Program-made: the position numbers and the translations under genes
From: JAQUCI01 sp034932685
GTDB taxonomy: Bacteria > Bacillota_I > Bacilli_A > Erysipelotrichales > Erysipelotrichaceae
Direction: 5' to 3'
Length of the DNA stretch: 64,000 nucleotides
Assembly: GCA_034932685.1 (NCBI GenBank)
Contig: JAYFOM010000015.1
Span: forward strand, 3,346 to 67,345
Part shown: positions 16,076 to 24,567 of the stretch, piece by piece
Position numbering within the stretch: the first letter of the stretch is position 1
How the letters are laid out: every line of letters starts with the position of its first letter
Notes under the pieces: model-generated
What the model saw: the letters and a program-made list of their open reading frames with translations, nothing else
Told to the model about the DNA's origin: nothing
Database searches by the model: none

Positions 16076-18004
16076 CTATCTCATTATAACAAATTCCCCA
16101 CTACTCGTATGTATCAAATTACCCAAAATACTGAAATAAACACTAATATCACCAACTTCATATGTCACATAGGATTTTATTCCATAATTATTGACGCGAT
16201 CTACAACTTCGCTACTTGGATGACGGTAGATGTTATTTTTACCTGCACTAATAATAGCTATTTTAGCCTTAATAGAACTTAATAACTGCTCTGAGGTACT
16301 AGTTTTACTACCGTGATGTGCTAGTTTAACTATATCGACCTCTAAATTAGGGTAGTTTTCTATCAAATCTTTCTCAACCTTAACTGATATATCACCAAGA
16401 AAAAGAAAATTTAGATTATTAATACTGAAGAGCCAAACTTGACTATTGTCATTATCGTTATCATATATCTTATCAGTAAGAAGTCCTTGAATAAAAGCAC
16501 GTTTATCACTAAAGTTATCAACCTTCTCATCAATTACTGTCATTACTTTGTAATTATCACAAAGCCAGTTTACATTACCACTATGATCTGTGTCAGGATG
16601 AGATACTAACAATGCTTTTATCTTTTTTATCCCTAAAGCATTTAAATAAGATGATAGTTTGTTTTGATTATAAAAAGAACCAGTATCTATTAAAATTATT
16701 TGATTGTCATATGGTAATCGAACTAAGGCACTATCACCTTGACCAATATTAATAAATGTTATTTCACCAAAAGGATAAAGTAAAGATTGGTGCTGATTAA
16801 CCACCAAAAGCACCACCAACCACAAAACATCTTTCATTTTTCTATTCTTCATTATCCTTACTAAAATTGTTAAAAAGATAAAGCAAAACAGAATTGAAGG
16901 TTTGCCAGTAAACGTGAAGTGATTAAGATCTAGCTTGATTAACCATAATGGTGAACTCATCAAATTAAAGAGCCAAAAACGATTAAATAGTAAACTAGTG
17001 ATTGCTAATAAATAAAGCATTACAAAATAATGACGTAACTTGCTAAACATTAAAACTGTTAAAATATTAGTCTTAAAAAAGTTGATTAGTTGCACTATCA
17101 TTATGATCAAAGCATTACCATAAAAACATCTTTTACTGTTAAACAGTGCGATAAAGCGAATTAAGATAACAATCTGAAAACGAATATTAAATAGATAATA
17201 TGGATTAATGCATAATAGTATTACTATCAATAGTCCTAAGCGATCATATCGATTTTCTATATGTGATAATAATTTTACTAGTATTAATTGAATGATCAAG
17301 AAACTGAACCCGTAATTAAATCCAATAAAAAAAAGTAAGATTAAAACTATAACATTGATCATACCTTGATAAAGAAAAAGCATTAATCCTTTTTCAATCA
17401 ACCTAATAAACGAAGAAAGATATGTTCCAGTACTACCTAATAATGAAACGATATCATCATTTAGCAAATCATCGCTTTGATATTGATATAGTAAGCGAAG
17501 TAGCAAGATTTTAGTGTTGTGATTATCATGATCAAGTATTTTAGTGAATAATTTAGCTCTAATAGAATCGCTTTGGTATTCAACATTGTAAGCACTAATC
17601 TTTAACTGTCCTTTGATATCATTGCTTTTTAGCCATTTAGTTTGATCAAAACAGAAATTACATGGAACTTTGCTGACTTCTTGATATTCGCCTTGATATA
17701 CGATAATATCATCAAAATTCACATCCTTAAGATCATAAGTAATATACTTTTGATAATTAATTTCAACGATATGATAGTTCTGATTAACTTTGATTATTTT
17801 AGCTCTACCACTCACGGGCAGTTCATTATATTTAGGCTCTATGACCATGATCACGCATAAAAGCAGTATTAGAATCCAAGTACGATCAAAATAGCGCGCA
17901 TACCACAAAAGCATCAACATAATAATAGCAATAATTTGATATTCCTGTTTTACGTACGCAACTGCCACTAAACCTAATCCTGCAAATATCCAACGTTCTT
18001 TCAC
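16076..18004 (-). CDS. comEC: ComEC/Rec2 DNA-uptake channel
   Basis: Imports single-stranded DNA across the membrane during transformation. Two membrane segments at the N terminus flank a soluble OB-like part containing C-N-F-C. The multi-pass competence domain is at about residues 205-400, and a C-terminal metallo-beta-lactamase-like domain has S-H-P-D-T-D-H-S-G and later H-H-G-S-K. The length, 642 residues, is at the short end for the family, but all three parts are present. Start GTG overlaps the comEA stop by 4 nt. Confidence 0.92.
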   Translation of the reverse strand: MKERWIFAGLGLVAVAYVKQEYQIIAIIMLMLLWYARYFDRTWILILLLCVIMVIEPKYNELPVSGRAKIIKVNQNYHIVEINYQKYITYDLKDVNFDDIIVYQGEYQEVSKVPCNFCFDQTKWLKSNDIKGQLKISAYNVEYQSDSIRAKLFTKILDHDNHNTKILLLRLLYQYQSDDLLNDDIVSLLGSTGTYLSSFIRLIEKGLMLFLYQGMINVIVLILLFFIGFNYGFSFLIIQLILVKLLSHIENRYDRLGLLIVILLCINPYYLFNIRFQIVILIRFIALFNSKRCFYGNALIIMIVQLINFFKTNILTVLMFSKLRHYFVMLYLLAITSLLFNRFWLFNLMSSPLWLIKLDLNHFTFTGKPSILFCFIFLTILVRIMKNRKMKDVLWLVVLLVVNQHQSLLYPFGEITFINIGQGDSALVRLPYDNQIILIDTGSFYNQNKLSSYLNALGIKKIKALLVSHPDTDHSGNVNWLCDNYKVMTVIDEKVDNFSDKRAFIQGLLTDKIYDNDNDNSQVWLFSINNLNFLFLGDISVKVEKDLIENYPNLEVDIVKLAHHGSKTSTSEQLLSSIKAKIAIISAGKNNIYRHPSSEVVDRVNNYGIKSYVTYEVGDISVYFSILGNLIHTSSGEFVIMR

Positions 18005-18474
18005 AGTTTAATATAGGGTTTGATATTTTCAAATTTTTTAACCCCAATACCTTTAACATCCATCAAAGCATCTAATGTTTGGAACAAACCGTACTTTTCA
18101 CGGTGATCGATGATTGCCTGCGCAAGCTTCTCTTTGATACCGTTTAGAGTCATCAATTCATCTAGGTTAGCTGTATTAATCGAGATAAGTTTGATTGCTG
18201 TTACAATTGGAATATCAATAACATCGTTATTTTTCAATACCGTTTGGGGATTAAACATTGATACATCAGCATTATCATCAAGAACTACGATTGTGAAAAG
18301 ATCAGCAATTGTACTATATGCTGGTAATTTATATTCACCCGACTCGATTACTGCTCCTCTAAGAGTAACTGTTATTTCACTTGGTTTAAAAATTGTTATG
18401 TCAAGTCGCTTAAGATCTAGTTTAGAAAGATAAATTAACAGAAAAATTAAAACTACTAATATCACTTTTCGCAA
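18001..18474 (-). CDS. comEA: ComEA competence DNA receptor
   Basis: 157 residues. An N-terminal membrane anchor (about 4-18) is followed by an SLBB-like segment (T-V-T-L-R-G-A-V...G-E-Y-K-L) and a C-terminal helix-hairpin-helix pair (S-I-N-T-A-N-L-D-E-L-M-T-L-N-G-I and L-M-D-V-K-G-I-G) that binds DNA on the cell surface and passes it to ComEC. The start is TTG at 18474 behind GGTGAT. This is the first gene of comEA-comEC-holA-sdaA-malic enzyme. Confidence 0.92.
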   Translation of the reverse strand: MRKVILVVLIFLLIYLSKLDLKRLDITIFKPSEITVTLRGAVIESGEYKLPAYSTIADLFTIVVLDDNADVSMFNPQTVLKNNDVIDIPIVTAIKLISINTANLDELMTLNGIKEKLAQAIIDHREKYGLFQTLDALMDVKGIGVKKFENIKPYIKL

Positions 18475-18518
18475 TACACATCACCATTTTAATATATCTA
18501 TTATCTTCTTTTACTCCT

Positions 18519-18542
18519 AAAAAAAATCAGCTTTAGCTGATC
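18519..18542 (-). terminator. intrinsic terminator after greA
   Basis: ATCAGC (18526-18531) and GCTGAT (18536-18541) pair around a TTTA loop, followed on the minus strand by eight T residues. The stem begins within the greA stop codon region. Confidence 0.82.
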
Positions 18543-19003
18543 TTTAATATTTTGACTTTGTATGATGAGCTGACATCAACACTAACGACATCGCCTTCTT
18601 TATGCTCCAAGATAGCAGCTGCTAGTGGTGTAACATTTGACAGTTTACCATTTAATGGATCGGCTTCTACTGAACCAACGATAGTATATGTTTCCTCAGT
18701 CTCATCTTGCATATCAAAGATTGTAACGGTAGATCCTAACTTAATAATATGTTTACTTCCGTTATTTTCATCAATTAGTTCATAGTTGCTTAACATATTA
18801 TCAAGCTCAATGATACGTGCTTCAATTTTTCCTTGTCTTTCACGTGCTGCATCATAATCAGCGTTTTCTGAAAGATCGCCTTGGGCTCTTGCTGCTACTA
18901 AATCTTCTTTTACTTCTGGTCTTACAACATGTATCAAATGATCACGTTCTTTTATTAAGTCATTTAACCCTTCTTGAGTTACTAGTATTTTTTCTTTGGT
19001 CAT
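18533..19003 (-). CDS. greA: transcription elongation factor GreA
   Basis: Rescues backtracked RNA polymerase by stimulating transcript cleavage. 156 residues with an N-terminal coiled coil (A-R-A-Q-G-D-L-S-E-N-A-D-Y signature near residues 38-50, with acidic tip residues) and a C-terminal FKBP-like domain. Last in the alaS to greA gene run. Shine-Dalgarno AGGAG. Confidence 0.96.
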   Translation of the reverse strand: MTKEKILVTQEGLNDLIKERDHLIHVVRPEVKEDLVAARAQGDLSENADYDAARERQGKIEARIIELDNMLSNYELIDENNGSKHIIKLGSTVTIFDMQDETEETYTIVGSVEADPLNGKLSNVTPLAAAILEHKEGDVVSVDVSSSYKVKILKIS

Positions 19004-19027
19004 ATCAACACTCCTAACAATTATGTA

Positions 19028-19660
19028 CTATATCATATTATGGTCTATTATACTACTTATTTTAGTCGTCAACAAATCAATAGCCACTTCATTTCTTCCA
19101 CCTTCAGGAATAATCAAATCCGCATATCTTTTTGATGGTTCAATGAATAACGAATGCATAATCTTTACGGTGGTTGTATATTGTGTGATCACATGATCCA
19201 AAGTACGACCACGTTCATTTACATCTCGCTTCAATCTTCTTATAAAACGAATATCAGCTTCGGTATCAACGAATAACTTAATATTTAATCGATTTCGAAT
19301 AAATTCGCTTTCTAATACAAACAAACCTTCTAAAACGATCACATCTGCTGGTTCAACAATCTCAGTTTTAGTACTTCTAGTATGATTAACAAAATCATAG
19401 ATTGGTTTTTCAACTGGTATACCATTAGCTAGTTGATCAAGTTGTTTGACTAATAAATCATTATCAAAAGCTAAAGGATGATCGTAATTGGTCTTAATTC
19501 GCTCTTCCATAGTCAAATGGTTTTGATCTTTATAGTAATCGTCTTGTCTAATGATGATAACTGAATTTGTTTCCTCAAAGGTTTTCTTCAAACGCTGTGC
19601 CACCGTTGTCTTACCACTAGCACTACCGCCAGCGATACCGATGATTACTGATTTGTTCAC
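19028..19660 (-). CDS. udk: uridine kinase
   Basis: Phosphorylates uridine/cytidine in pyrimidine salvage. P-loop G-I-A-G-G-S-A-S-G-K-T-T at about 8-19, then R-Q-D-D-Y-Y-K-D and Y-D-H-P-L-A-F-D of the nucleoside site and R-R-L-K-R-D-V-N-E-R-G-R of the lid. 210 residues, normal. The start is GTG behind AAGGAG. Sits between mltG and greA as in Bacilli. Confidence 0.95.
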   Translation of the reverse strand: MNKSVIIGIAGGSASGKTTVAQRLKKTFEETNSVIIIRQDDYYKDQNHLTMEERIKTNYDHPLAFDNDLLVKQLDQLANGIPVEKPIYDFVNHTRSTKTEIVEPADVIVLEGLFVLESEFIRNRLNIKLFVDTEADIRFIRRLKRDVNERGRTLDHVITQYTTTVKIMHSLFIEPSKRYADLIIPEGGRNEVAIDLLTTKISSIIDHNMI

Positions 19661-19670
19661 GATTATCTCC

Positions 19671-20726
19671 TTACTTTAAATATTTGTTTATATTAGCTTG
19701 ATGTTCAGCATATGTCTTGGCATAATATATCGTTCCATCGCCATATACATCAGCGATAAAAAATAAATAATCGGATTTAGTAGGATAAAGTACTGAAGCA
19801 AGTGCTGATTCACCAGGATTAGCAATCGGTCCAATGGGTATACCACCATAACGGTATGTATTGTAAGGTGAATCAAGTTGTGGATTTACCTCACAAGCTC
19901 GCCAATGATCGTAGTCATAAAGGGCATAGCAAACTGTAACTGATGATTGTAAGAACATTTTGGCATCAAGACGATTAAACCAAATACCAGATATGATCTT
20001 GTTATCTGCATCATTACCAGCTTCAAATTGGGTAATCGAAGCTAATGTAAATAATTCATGAATTGAATATTTAGATTTCGCAAACTCATCTTCATATTTG
20101 CGATAAATCTTAAGGGTTTGATCAAGTATCTTTTCAGTGATACCAACTGCTGTTGCATTCTTGAAGAAATAATAAGTTTCAGGAAAAAGATAACCCTCTA
20201 GTTTAACCTTTAAACGCTCATCAAAAACCTCATCTGTCAAAAATGGATACTTATCCATGATACTAGCAATATAATCTTTGTCATTCCATAAACTCAATAG
20301 TTCTTCTGCGGTAACATTGGTAACATCGGCGATTTTTTTCGCCATTTCCTTAGCCCAAAGTCCTTCTTGCAACGTTACTTTAACATCTGTGTTTTCTGCT
20401 GCTTTAGGATCATTAAGCAATGTAAAAATTCTTTTAACATCCCAACTCTTATCAATACGATATGTTCCAACTTTTATATTGGTTAAACCTACCTGTTTTA
20501 CATATAAGTACGCTATTGTTTGATCTTTGATAACATTATTATCATCCAAAAAAGCAGTTATTGATCTGGCAGTGTCACCTTTTTCAATAACTAAAACAAA
20601 TTCCGCTGATGTTTTTTGGATAGGCTTTAATGCATAACTAATATAAGCTACACTTGATATTAAAAGCAAAATGACAATAGTTAAAACACTTGTCAATAAT
20701 CTAAGCTTCTTCTGTTTCTTCTTCAT
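19671..20726 (-). CDS. mltG: endolytic murein transglycosylase MltG (YceG-like)
   Basis: Membrane-anchored enzyme that cuts nascent glycan strands. A membrane segment at about 10-32 is followed by a LysM-like part and the YceG catalytic domain, including G-Y-L-F-P-E-T-Y near 178-185 and F-N-R-L. In most relatives the helix reads A-S-I-x-E-K-E; here it is A-S-I-T-Q-F-E, so only the second acidic residue (E235) is kept. Whether the remaining Glu is catalytic needs alignment to a characterised enzyme. The start lies inside the 3' end of the DUF1292 gene (26-nt overlap), with GGGAG 9 nt upstream. Confidence 0.9.
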   Translation of the reverse strand: MKKKQKKLRLLTSVLTIVILLLISSVAYISYALKPIQKTSAEFVLVIEKGDTARSITAFLDDNNVIKDQTIAYLYVKQVGLTNIKVGTYRIDKSWDVKRIFTLLNDPKAAENTDVKVTLQEGLWAKEMAKKIADVTNVTAEELLSLWNDKDYIASIMDKYPFLTDEVFDERLKVKLEGYLFPETYYFFKNATAVGITEKILDQTLKIYRKYEDEFAKSKYSIHELFTLASITQFEAGNDADNKIISGIWFNRLDAKMFLQSSVTVCYALYDYDHWRACEVNPQLDSPYNTYRYGGIPIGPIANPGESALASVLYPTKSDYLFFIADVYGDGTIYYAKTYAEHQANINKYLK

Positions 20727-20958
20727 CTGTGAATGCTCCCAATACCTCTTCTACCATCGCTAACTCTTCTTCATCTTCAACCACATTTAGATTACCTTCA
20801 TCATCATATGATGAAACAAAGACATCTTCTGGGTTACCGTTAGGATTAACATACAAGACATATTGTTTGCCATATTCCTCGTTTTCAAAGGTGAATAAGA
20901 TTTCTACCTCAATTTCAGTTCCGTCTTTATCGACGATAAACATTTTGTTTGTTTCCAT
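20701..20958 (-). CDS. DUF1292 family protein
   Basis: An 85-residue, very acidic protein. It has the family pattern of a short beta-sandwich-like region (M-F-I-V-D-K-D-G-T-E-I...Y-G-K-Q-Y-V-L-Y-V-N) and an acidic tail rich in Asp and Glu. DUF1292 genes sit between ruvX and mltG in many Firmicutes (YrzB in Bacillus), exactly as here. Function unknown. Confidence 0.88.
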   Translation of the reverse strand: METNKMFIVDKDGTEIEVEILFTFENEEYGKQYVLYVNPNGNPEDVFVSSYDDEGNLNVVEDEEELAMVEEVLGAFTDEEETEEA

Positions 20959-20965
20959 TTTTACC

Positions 20966-21385
20966 TCATTTTTTAACGCTGTCTAAATATCCTTGCAAGA
21001 TATTGACAGCCGCTGCTTGATCAATTACTTGTTTTCTTTTATCACGACGCATGTTAACATTGATCAACATTTTTTCGGATAGTTTCGTTGATAAGCGTTC
21101 ATCCCATAATACAACTGGTAAATCAAGGTTATCTTCTAACATTTCCTTAAACATTAAGGATATTTCACCTCTGATACCAATATCACCATTCATATGCTTA
21201 GGTAAACCTAAAACAATGGTACTGACTTCATTATCATTGATTTCAGTTAACACTTTATCTAAAGCATCTTCATAATCATCTTCCATGAATCTGATTGTCT
21301 TAACGGGACGAGCAAGCATGCCTAAAGCATCGCTTATTGCGATGCCTACAGTCTTACTTCCTAAATCTAAACCAATCGCTCGCAT
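20966..21385 (-). CDS. ruvX: RuvX/YqgF RNase H-like nuclease
   Basis: 139 residues. RNase H-like fold with M-R-A-I-G-L-D-L-G-S-K-T-V-G-I-A at the N terminus (first catalytic Asp), D-E-R-L-S-T near 100 and a late D-Q-A-A-A. YqgF proteins are linked to rRNA processing; the name RuvX reflects an older Holliday-junction proposal. It overlaps the ireB stop by 1 nt. Confidence 0.93.
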   Translation of the reverse strand: MRAIGLDLGSKTVGIAISDALGMLARPVKTIRFMEDDYEDALDKVLTEINDNEVSTIVLGLPKHMNGDIGIRGEISLMFKEMLEDNLDLPVVLWDERLSTKLSEKMLINVNMRRDKRKQVIDQAAAVNILQGYLDSVKK

Positions 21386-21642
21386 TATTTATCAGCCAAA
21401 TAAGAACGTACAAGTTCTTCAATAATCTCATAACGTTCAACTGATTGAATAATACTACGGGCATTTTTATGGCTGGAAATATATGCCGGATCATTAGATA
21501 TTAAATAACCTGACAATTGATTGACCGCATTATATCCTTTTTCTTCAAGTGCTTCTTTAGTCAATTTTAAAACACGTTTAATTGAATCCTTACGCATTTC
21601 ATCTGATTTAAAGGACATTGTTTCCGTTATTTTTTTAGCCAT
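21385..21642 (-). CDS. ireB: IreB family regulatory protein (DUF965)
   Basis: 85 residues. In enterococci IreB is a small phosphoprotein substrate of the PASTA kinase IreK and negatively affects cephalosporin resistance. The family's M-S-F-K-x-D-E-M start region (kinase-target threonines are near the N terminus, here T-E-T), L-S-G-Y-L-I-S-N-D-P-A-Y-I-S-S-H-K-N-A-R and the C-terminal L-V-R-S-Y-L are clear. Two adjacent ATG codons are possible; the second (21642) is better spaced from AAGGAGG. Gene order alaS-ireB-ruvX is standard. Confidence 0.94.
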   Translation of the reverse strand: MAKKITETMSFKSDEMRKDSIKRVLKLTKEALEEKGYNAVNQLSGYLISNDPAYISSHKNARSIIQSVERYEIIEELVRSYLADK

Positions 21643-21685
21643 CATAATCCCTCCTTATGATATTGTAGCTTATCAACACCTTGTT

Positions 21686-24316
21686 TTAAATACTTATGCC
21701 AAGTTTGTGCTTGATGTGCTTGATGATCTCATCAATCTTGGTAATATCTTTACCACCTGACTGTGCCATATCAGCTCTGCCACCACCATTGCCACCACTC
21801 ATCATTGCTGCTTCTTTTGCTAGATCACCAGCTTTGAAACCTTTTTCGTTAGCTTTAGGTGAACAGTATACGACATAAACTACTTTATCACTACTAACAT
21901 TATACAAGAATATCAAAGAATCTTTAAGTTTGTTTTTCAAATTATCAATGATTATCTTAAGATTGTCACTATCAGCGTCTTTAACCTCAGCTAAAAGTAT
22001 CTGTATATCATCCACAATAATGGCTTTGTTTACTAAATTATCTGCTGCAAGATGCATTAAACGATTATTTTTTTCACCTAATTCATCATGTAGATTTTTT
22101 ACTTCATCTAATAATTGCTGAACTTTAGCAACTACCGTTGTAATATTACCAACCCTTAATAGTTCACTGATTGCAACTAAACGATCTTGTTCTTTTAAAA
22201 ATTCATGATAAGCCATCATATTACTAATTGATGTAATGCGACGAATGCCACTACCAATGCTTTCTTCGCTGATTATCTTAAACAGACCAATTTCTGCTGT
22301 ATTAGTAACATGAGTACCACCACATAACTCCATCGATACTTCACCCATTGAAACAACGCGTACTAGTTGTTCATATTTCTCATCAAATAAAGCAGTAGCA
22401 CCACTATGTTTTGCTGTTTCAAGTTCCATGATTTCAGTTTGAACATTATTTTTAGCCATGATGTATTGATTGACCAAGTCTTCAATCGCTCTTAATTGTT
22501 CAAAACTAACTTTTTCAAAATGTGTAAAGTCAAATCGTAAATAACCATCACAGACGAAAGAACCAGCTTGTGTAATATGATTGCCGATGATCTTTTTTAA
22601 GGCAGCTTGTAATAAATGAGCGCTTGAGTGGTTAGCTTTTATCATGTCGCGACGTTTTGTGTCGATGAGTAGTATTACTTCATCACCAACCTTTAAAGCA
22701 CCTGCTTTTATCTTTACATAGTGTAGATGTTGTTTATTAAATGCTTTTTTAACATCCAAGACTATTGCTTCAACTTGGTCATTTTTGACAACACCAATAT
22801 CAGCGATTTGTCCACCACTTTCAGCGTAAAATGGGGTAACATCAAATATTACTTCACCTTCATCTGTTAATTCATCGACTTTCTTTCCTAAGTTAAATAA
22901 TCCGATGACCTTAGCCTTCTCACTTGTATTAGTATAGCCACTAAAAGTGCTGACTTGATCAAAATGCATTAAATCAGCTGATTGTGAAGCCATTGATTCC
23001 ATATCAGAGCGTGCTTTACGTGCTCTATCTCTTTGTTTTTGCATTTCAATCTTAAAACCATCCTCATCAATTGTAATATTGTGCTCTTCCGCTATTTCCT
23101 TTGTTAATTCAAAAGGAAAACCAAAAGTATCATATAACTTAAAGACAACTTCACCGCTTAACACATTACTTTGACTGGCATCAATCACTTCTTTAAGTAA
23201 TTTTTCACCAGATGATAATGTTTGATGGAATCGTTCTTCTTCTGCTTTAACTAAGTTAGCGACATAGTCAACTTTATCTAAAATATAAGGGTAAAAATCC
23301 TTCATGATATCAGCAACGATAGGAACCAACTTATACATAAAGGCATTATCTATTTTCAACTTGATACCATAACGAACAGCTCTTCTTAATACGCGACGTA
23401 AAACATAACCTCTACCTTCATTCGCAAATAAAGCACCATCACACAATGCAAATGTAACAGTACGAATGTGGTCTGCAATGACACGATATGCCATTTTATG
23501 TTCATCTTGATAAGAATATTTGGCTAACAACTCAGTTGCCTTGATAATTGGCATAAATAAATCAGTATCATAGTTAGTCTCACCTTGTTGAACAATACAA
23601 ACCAAGCGTTCTAATCCCATTCCTGTATCAATATTTTTCTGTGGTAGTTCTTGATACTGATTTCTACTTAAGCCTTCCTTAGCATCATATTGCGAAAAAA
23701 CCACATTCCAAACTTCAATATAGCGATCATTTTCCATCTCTTCAAAGAAGAGCTTTTCACCAAGTCCTTTAGGATCATAAGTTACTCCTCGATCATAGAA
23801 TATCTCGGTATCAGGTCCACAAGGCCCTTCTCCAATCTCCCAATAGTTGTTTGCGGTTTTTAAGATATGGCTTTGATCTAAATCAGTTTTTTCATGCCAT
23901 ATTTTAAGCGCTTCTTCATCGTCAGAAAAGACAGTTACATATATCTTGTTTTTATCAAGTCCAATATAATCCTTACTTGTTAAAAACTCCCATGCGAACA
24001 AAATGGCTTCTTCTTTAAAATAATCACCAATTGAAAAATTACCTAACATTTCAAAGAAAGTATGATGACGAGCTGTTTTACCAACATTTTCAATGTCGTT
24101 AGTTCTAATTGATTTTTGGGCATTGGCAATACGTGGATTTTGTGGTTTGATCGTACCATCAAAATACTTCTTTAATGCCGCTACACCAGCATTTATCCAC
24201 AATAAAGTTGGGTCATTGATTGGAATCAATGATGCACTTGGTTCAATCATATGACCATGTGCTTTAAAATAATCCAAAAACATTTGTCTAATCTGTGAAC
24301 TGCTTAATTTTTTCAT
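21686..24316 (-). CDS. alaS: alanyl-tRNA synthetase
   Basis: 876 residues, full length. The class II catalytic core covers about 1-440. The editing domain has the H-S-S-A-H...C-G-G-T-H zinc motifs, and the C-terminal DHHA1 domain ends with G-G-G-R-A-D-M-A-Q-S-G-G. The ATG at 24316 is preceded by GGAGG and is preferred to an earlier in-frame start. Expression is governed by the T-box leader directly upstream, whose specifier codon is GCU (Ala). Confidence 0.97.
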   Translation of the reverse strand: MKKLSSSQIRQMFLDYFKAHGHMIEPSASLIPINDPTLLWINAGVAALKKYFDGTIKPQNPRIANAQKSIRTNDIENVGKTARHHTFFEMLGNFSIGDYFKEEAILFAWEFLTSKDYIGLDKNKIYVTVFSDDEEALKIWHEKTDLDQSHILKTANNYWEIGEGPCGPDTEIFYDRGVTYDPKGLGEKLFFEEMENDRYIEVWNVVFSQYDAKEGLSRNQYQELPQKNIDTGMGLERLVCIVQQGETNYDTDLFMPIIKATELLAKYSYQDEHKMAYRVIADHIRTVTFALCDGALFANEGRGYVLRRVLRRAVRYGIKLKIDNAFMYKLVPIVADIMKDFYPYILDKVDYVANLVKAEEERFHQTLSSGEKLLKEVIDASQSNVLSGEVVFKLYDTFGFPFELTKEIAEEHNITIDEDGFKIEMQKQRDRARKARSDMESMASQSADLMHFDQVSTFSGYTNTSEKAKVIGLFNLGKKVDELTDEGEVIFDVTPFYAESGGQIADIGVVKNDQVEAIVLDVKKAFNKQHLHYVKIKAGALKVGDEVILLIDTKRRDMIKANHSSAHLLQAALKKIIGNHITQAGSFVCDGYLRFDFTHFEKVSFEQLRAIEDLVNQYIMAKNNVQTEIMELETAKHSGATALFDEKYEQLVRVVSMGEVSMELCGGTHVTNTAEIGLFKIISEESIGSGIRRITSISNMMAYHEFLKEQDRLVAISELLRVGNITTVVAKVQQLLDEVKNLHDELGEKNNRLMHLAADNLVNKAIIVDDIQILLAEVKDADSDNLKIIIDNLKNKLKDSLIFLYNVSSDKVVYVVYCSPKANEKGFKAGDLAKEAAMMSGGNGGGRADMAQSGGKDITKIDEIIKHIKHKLGISI

Positions 24317-24529
24317 ATTTCCTCCATCCAATAAAAAAACGTTCCTTAGGAACGTTGAAACGCGGTACCATCCTAGTTCACCAAACGGTGCACCTTTTAT
24401 CCTTAACGCGGTTAACGGAAATTTTTAATTTCACTCAAAAGTAGCTTCGACAGTTTTTGGTAAAGTTTACACCAACCACTTTATCTCTATGTCCGCTAAT
24501 CTGTCTACTCGGCTTTATCATTGTTTTTC
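24317..24529 (-). promoter_or_regulatory. alanine T-box leader of alaS
   Basis: Stem I contains the GAA-GCU-A specifier-loop sequence, with the Ala codon GCU at 24445-24443. The T-box T-G-G-T-A-C-C-G-C-G is at 24370-24361. The terminator stem AACGTTCC/GGAACGTT (24338-24356) is followed by T7. Uncharged tRNA-Ala pairing with the specifier and the TGGT bulge would stabilise the antiterminator and allow read-through into alaS. Confidence 0.92.
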
Positions 24530-24535
24530 GATTGC

Positions 24536-24564
24536 ATTATAGCATATCATTAATCACTTTCCAA
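24536..24564 (-). promoter_or_regulatory. promoter of the alaS T-box transcript
   Basis: TTGGAA (24564-24559), a 17-bp spacer and TATAAT (24541-24536). It abuts the 3' end of recD2, so alaS is separable from the recD2 operon. Confidence 0.75.
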
Positions 24565-24567
24565 TGT

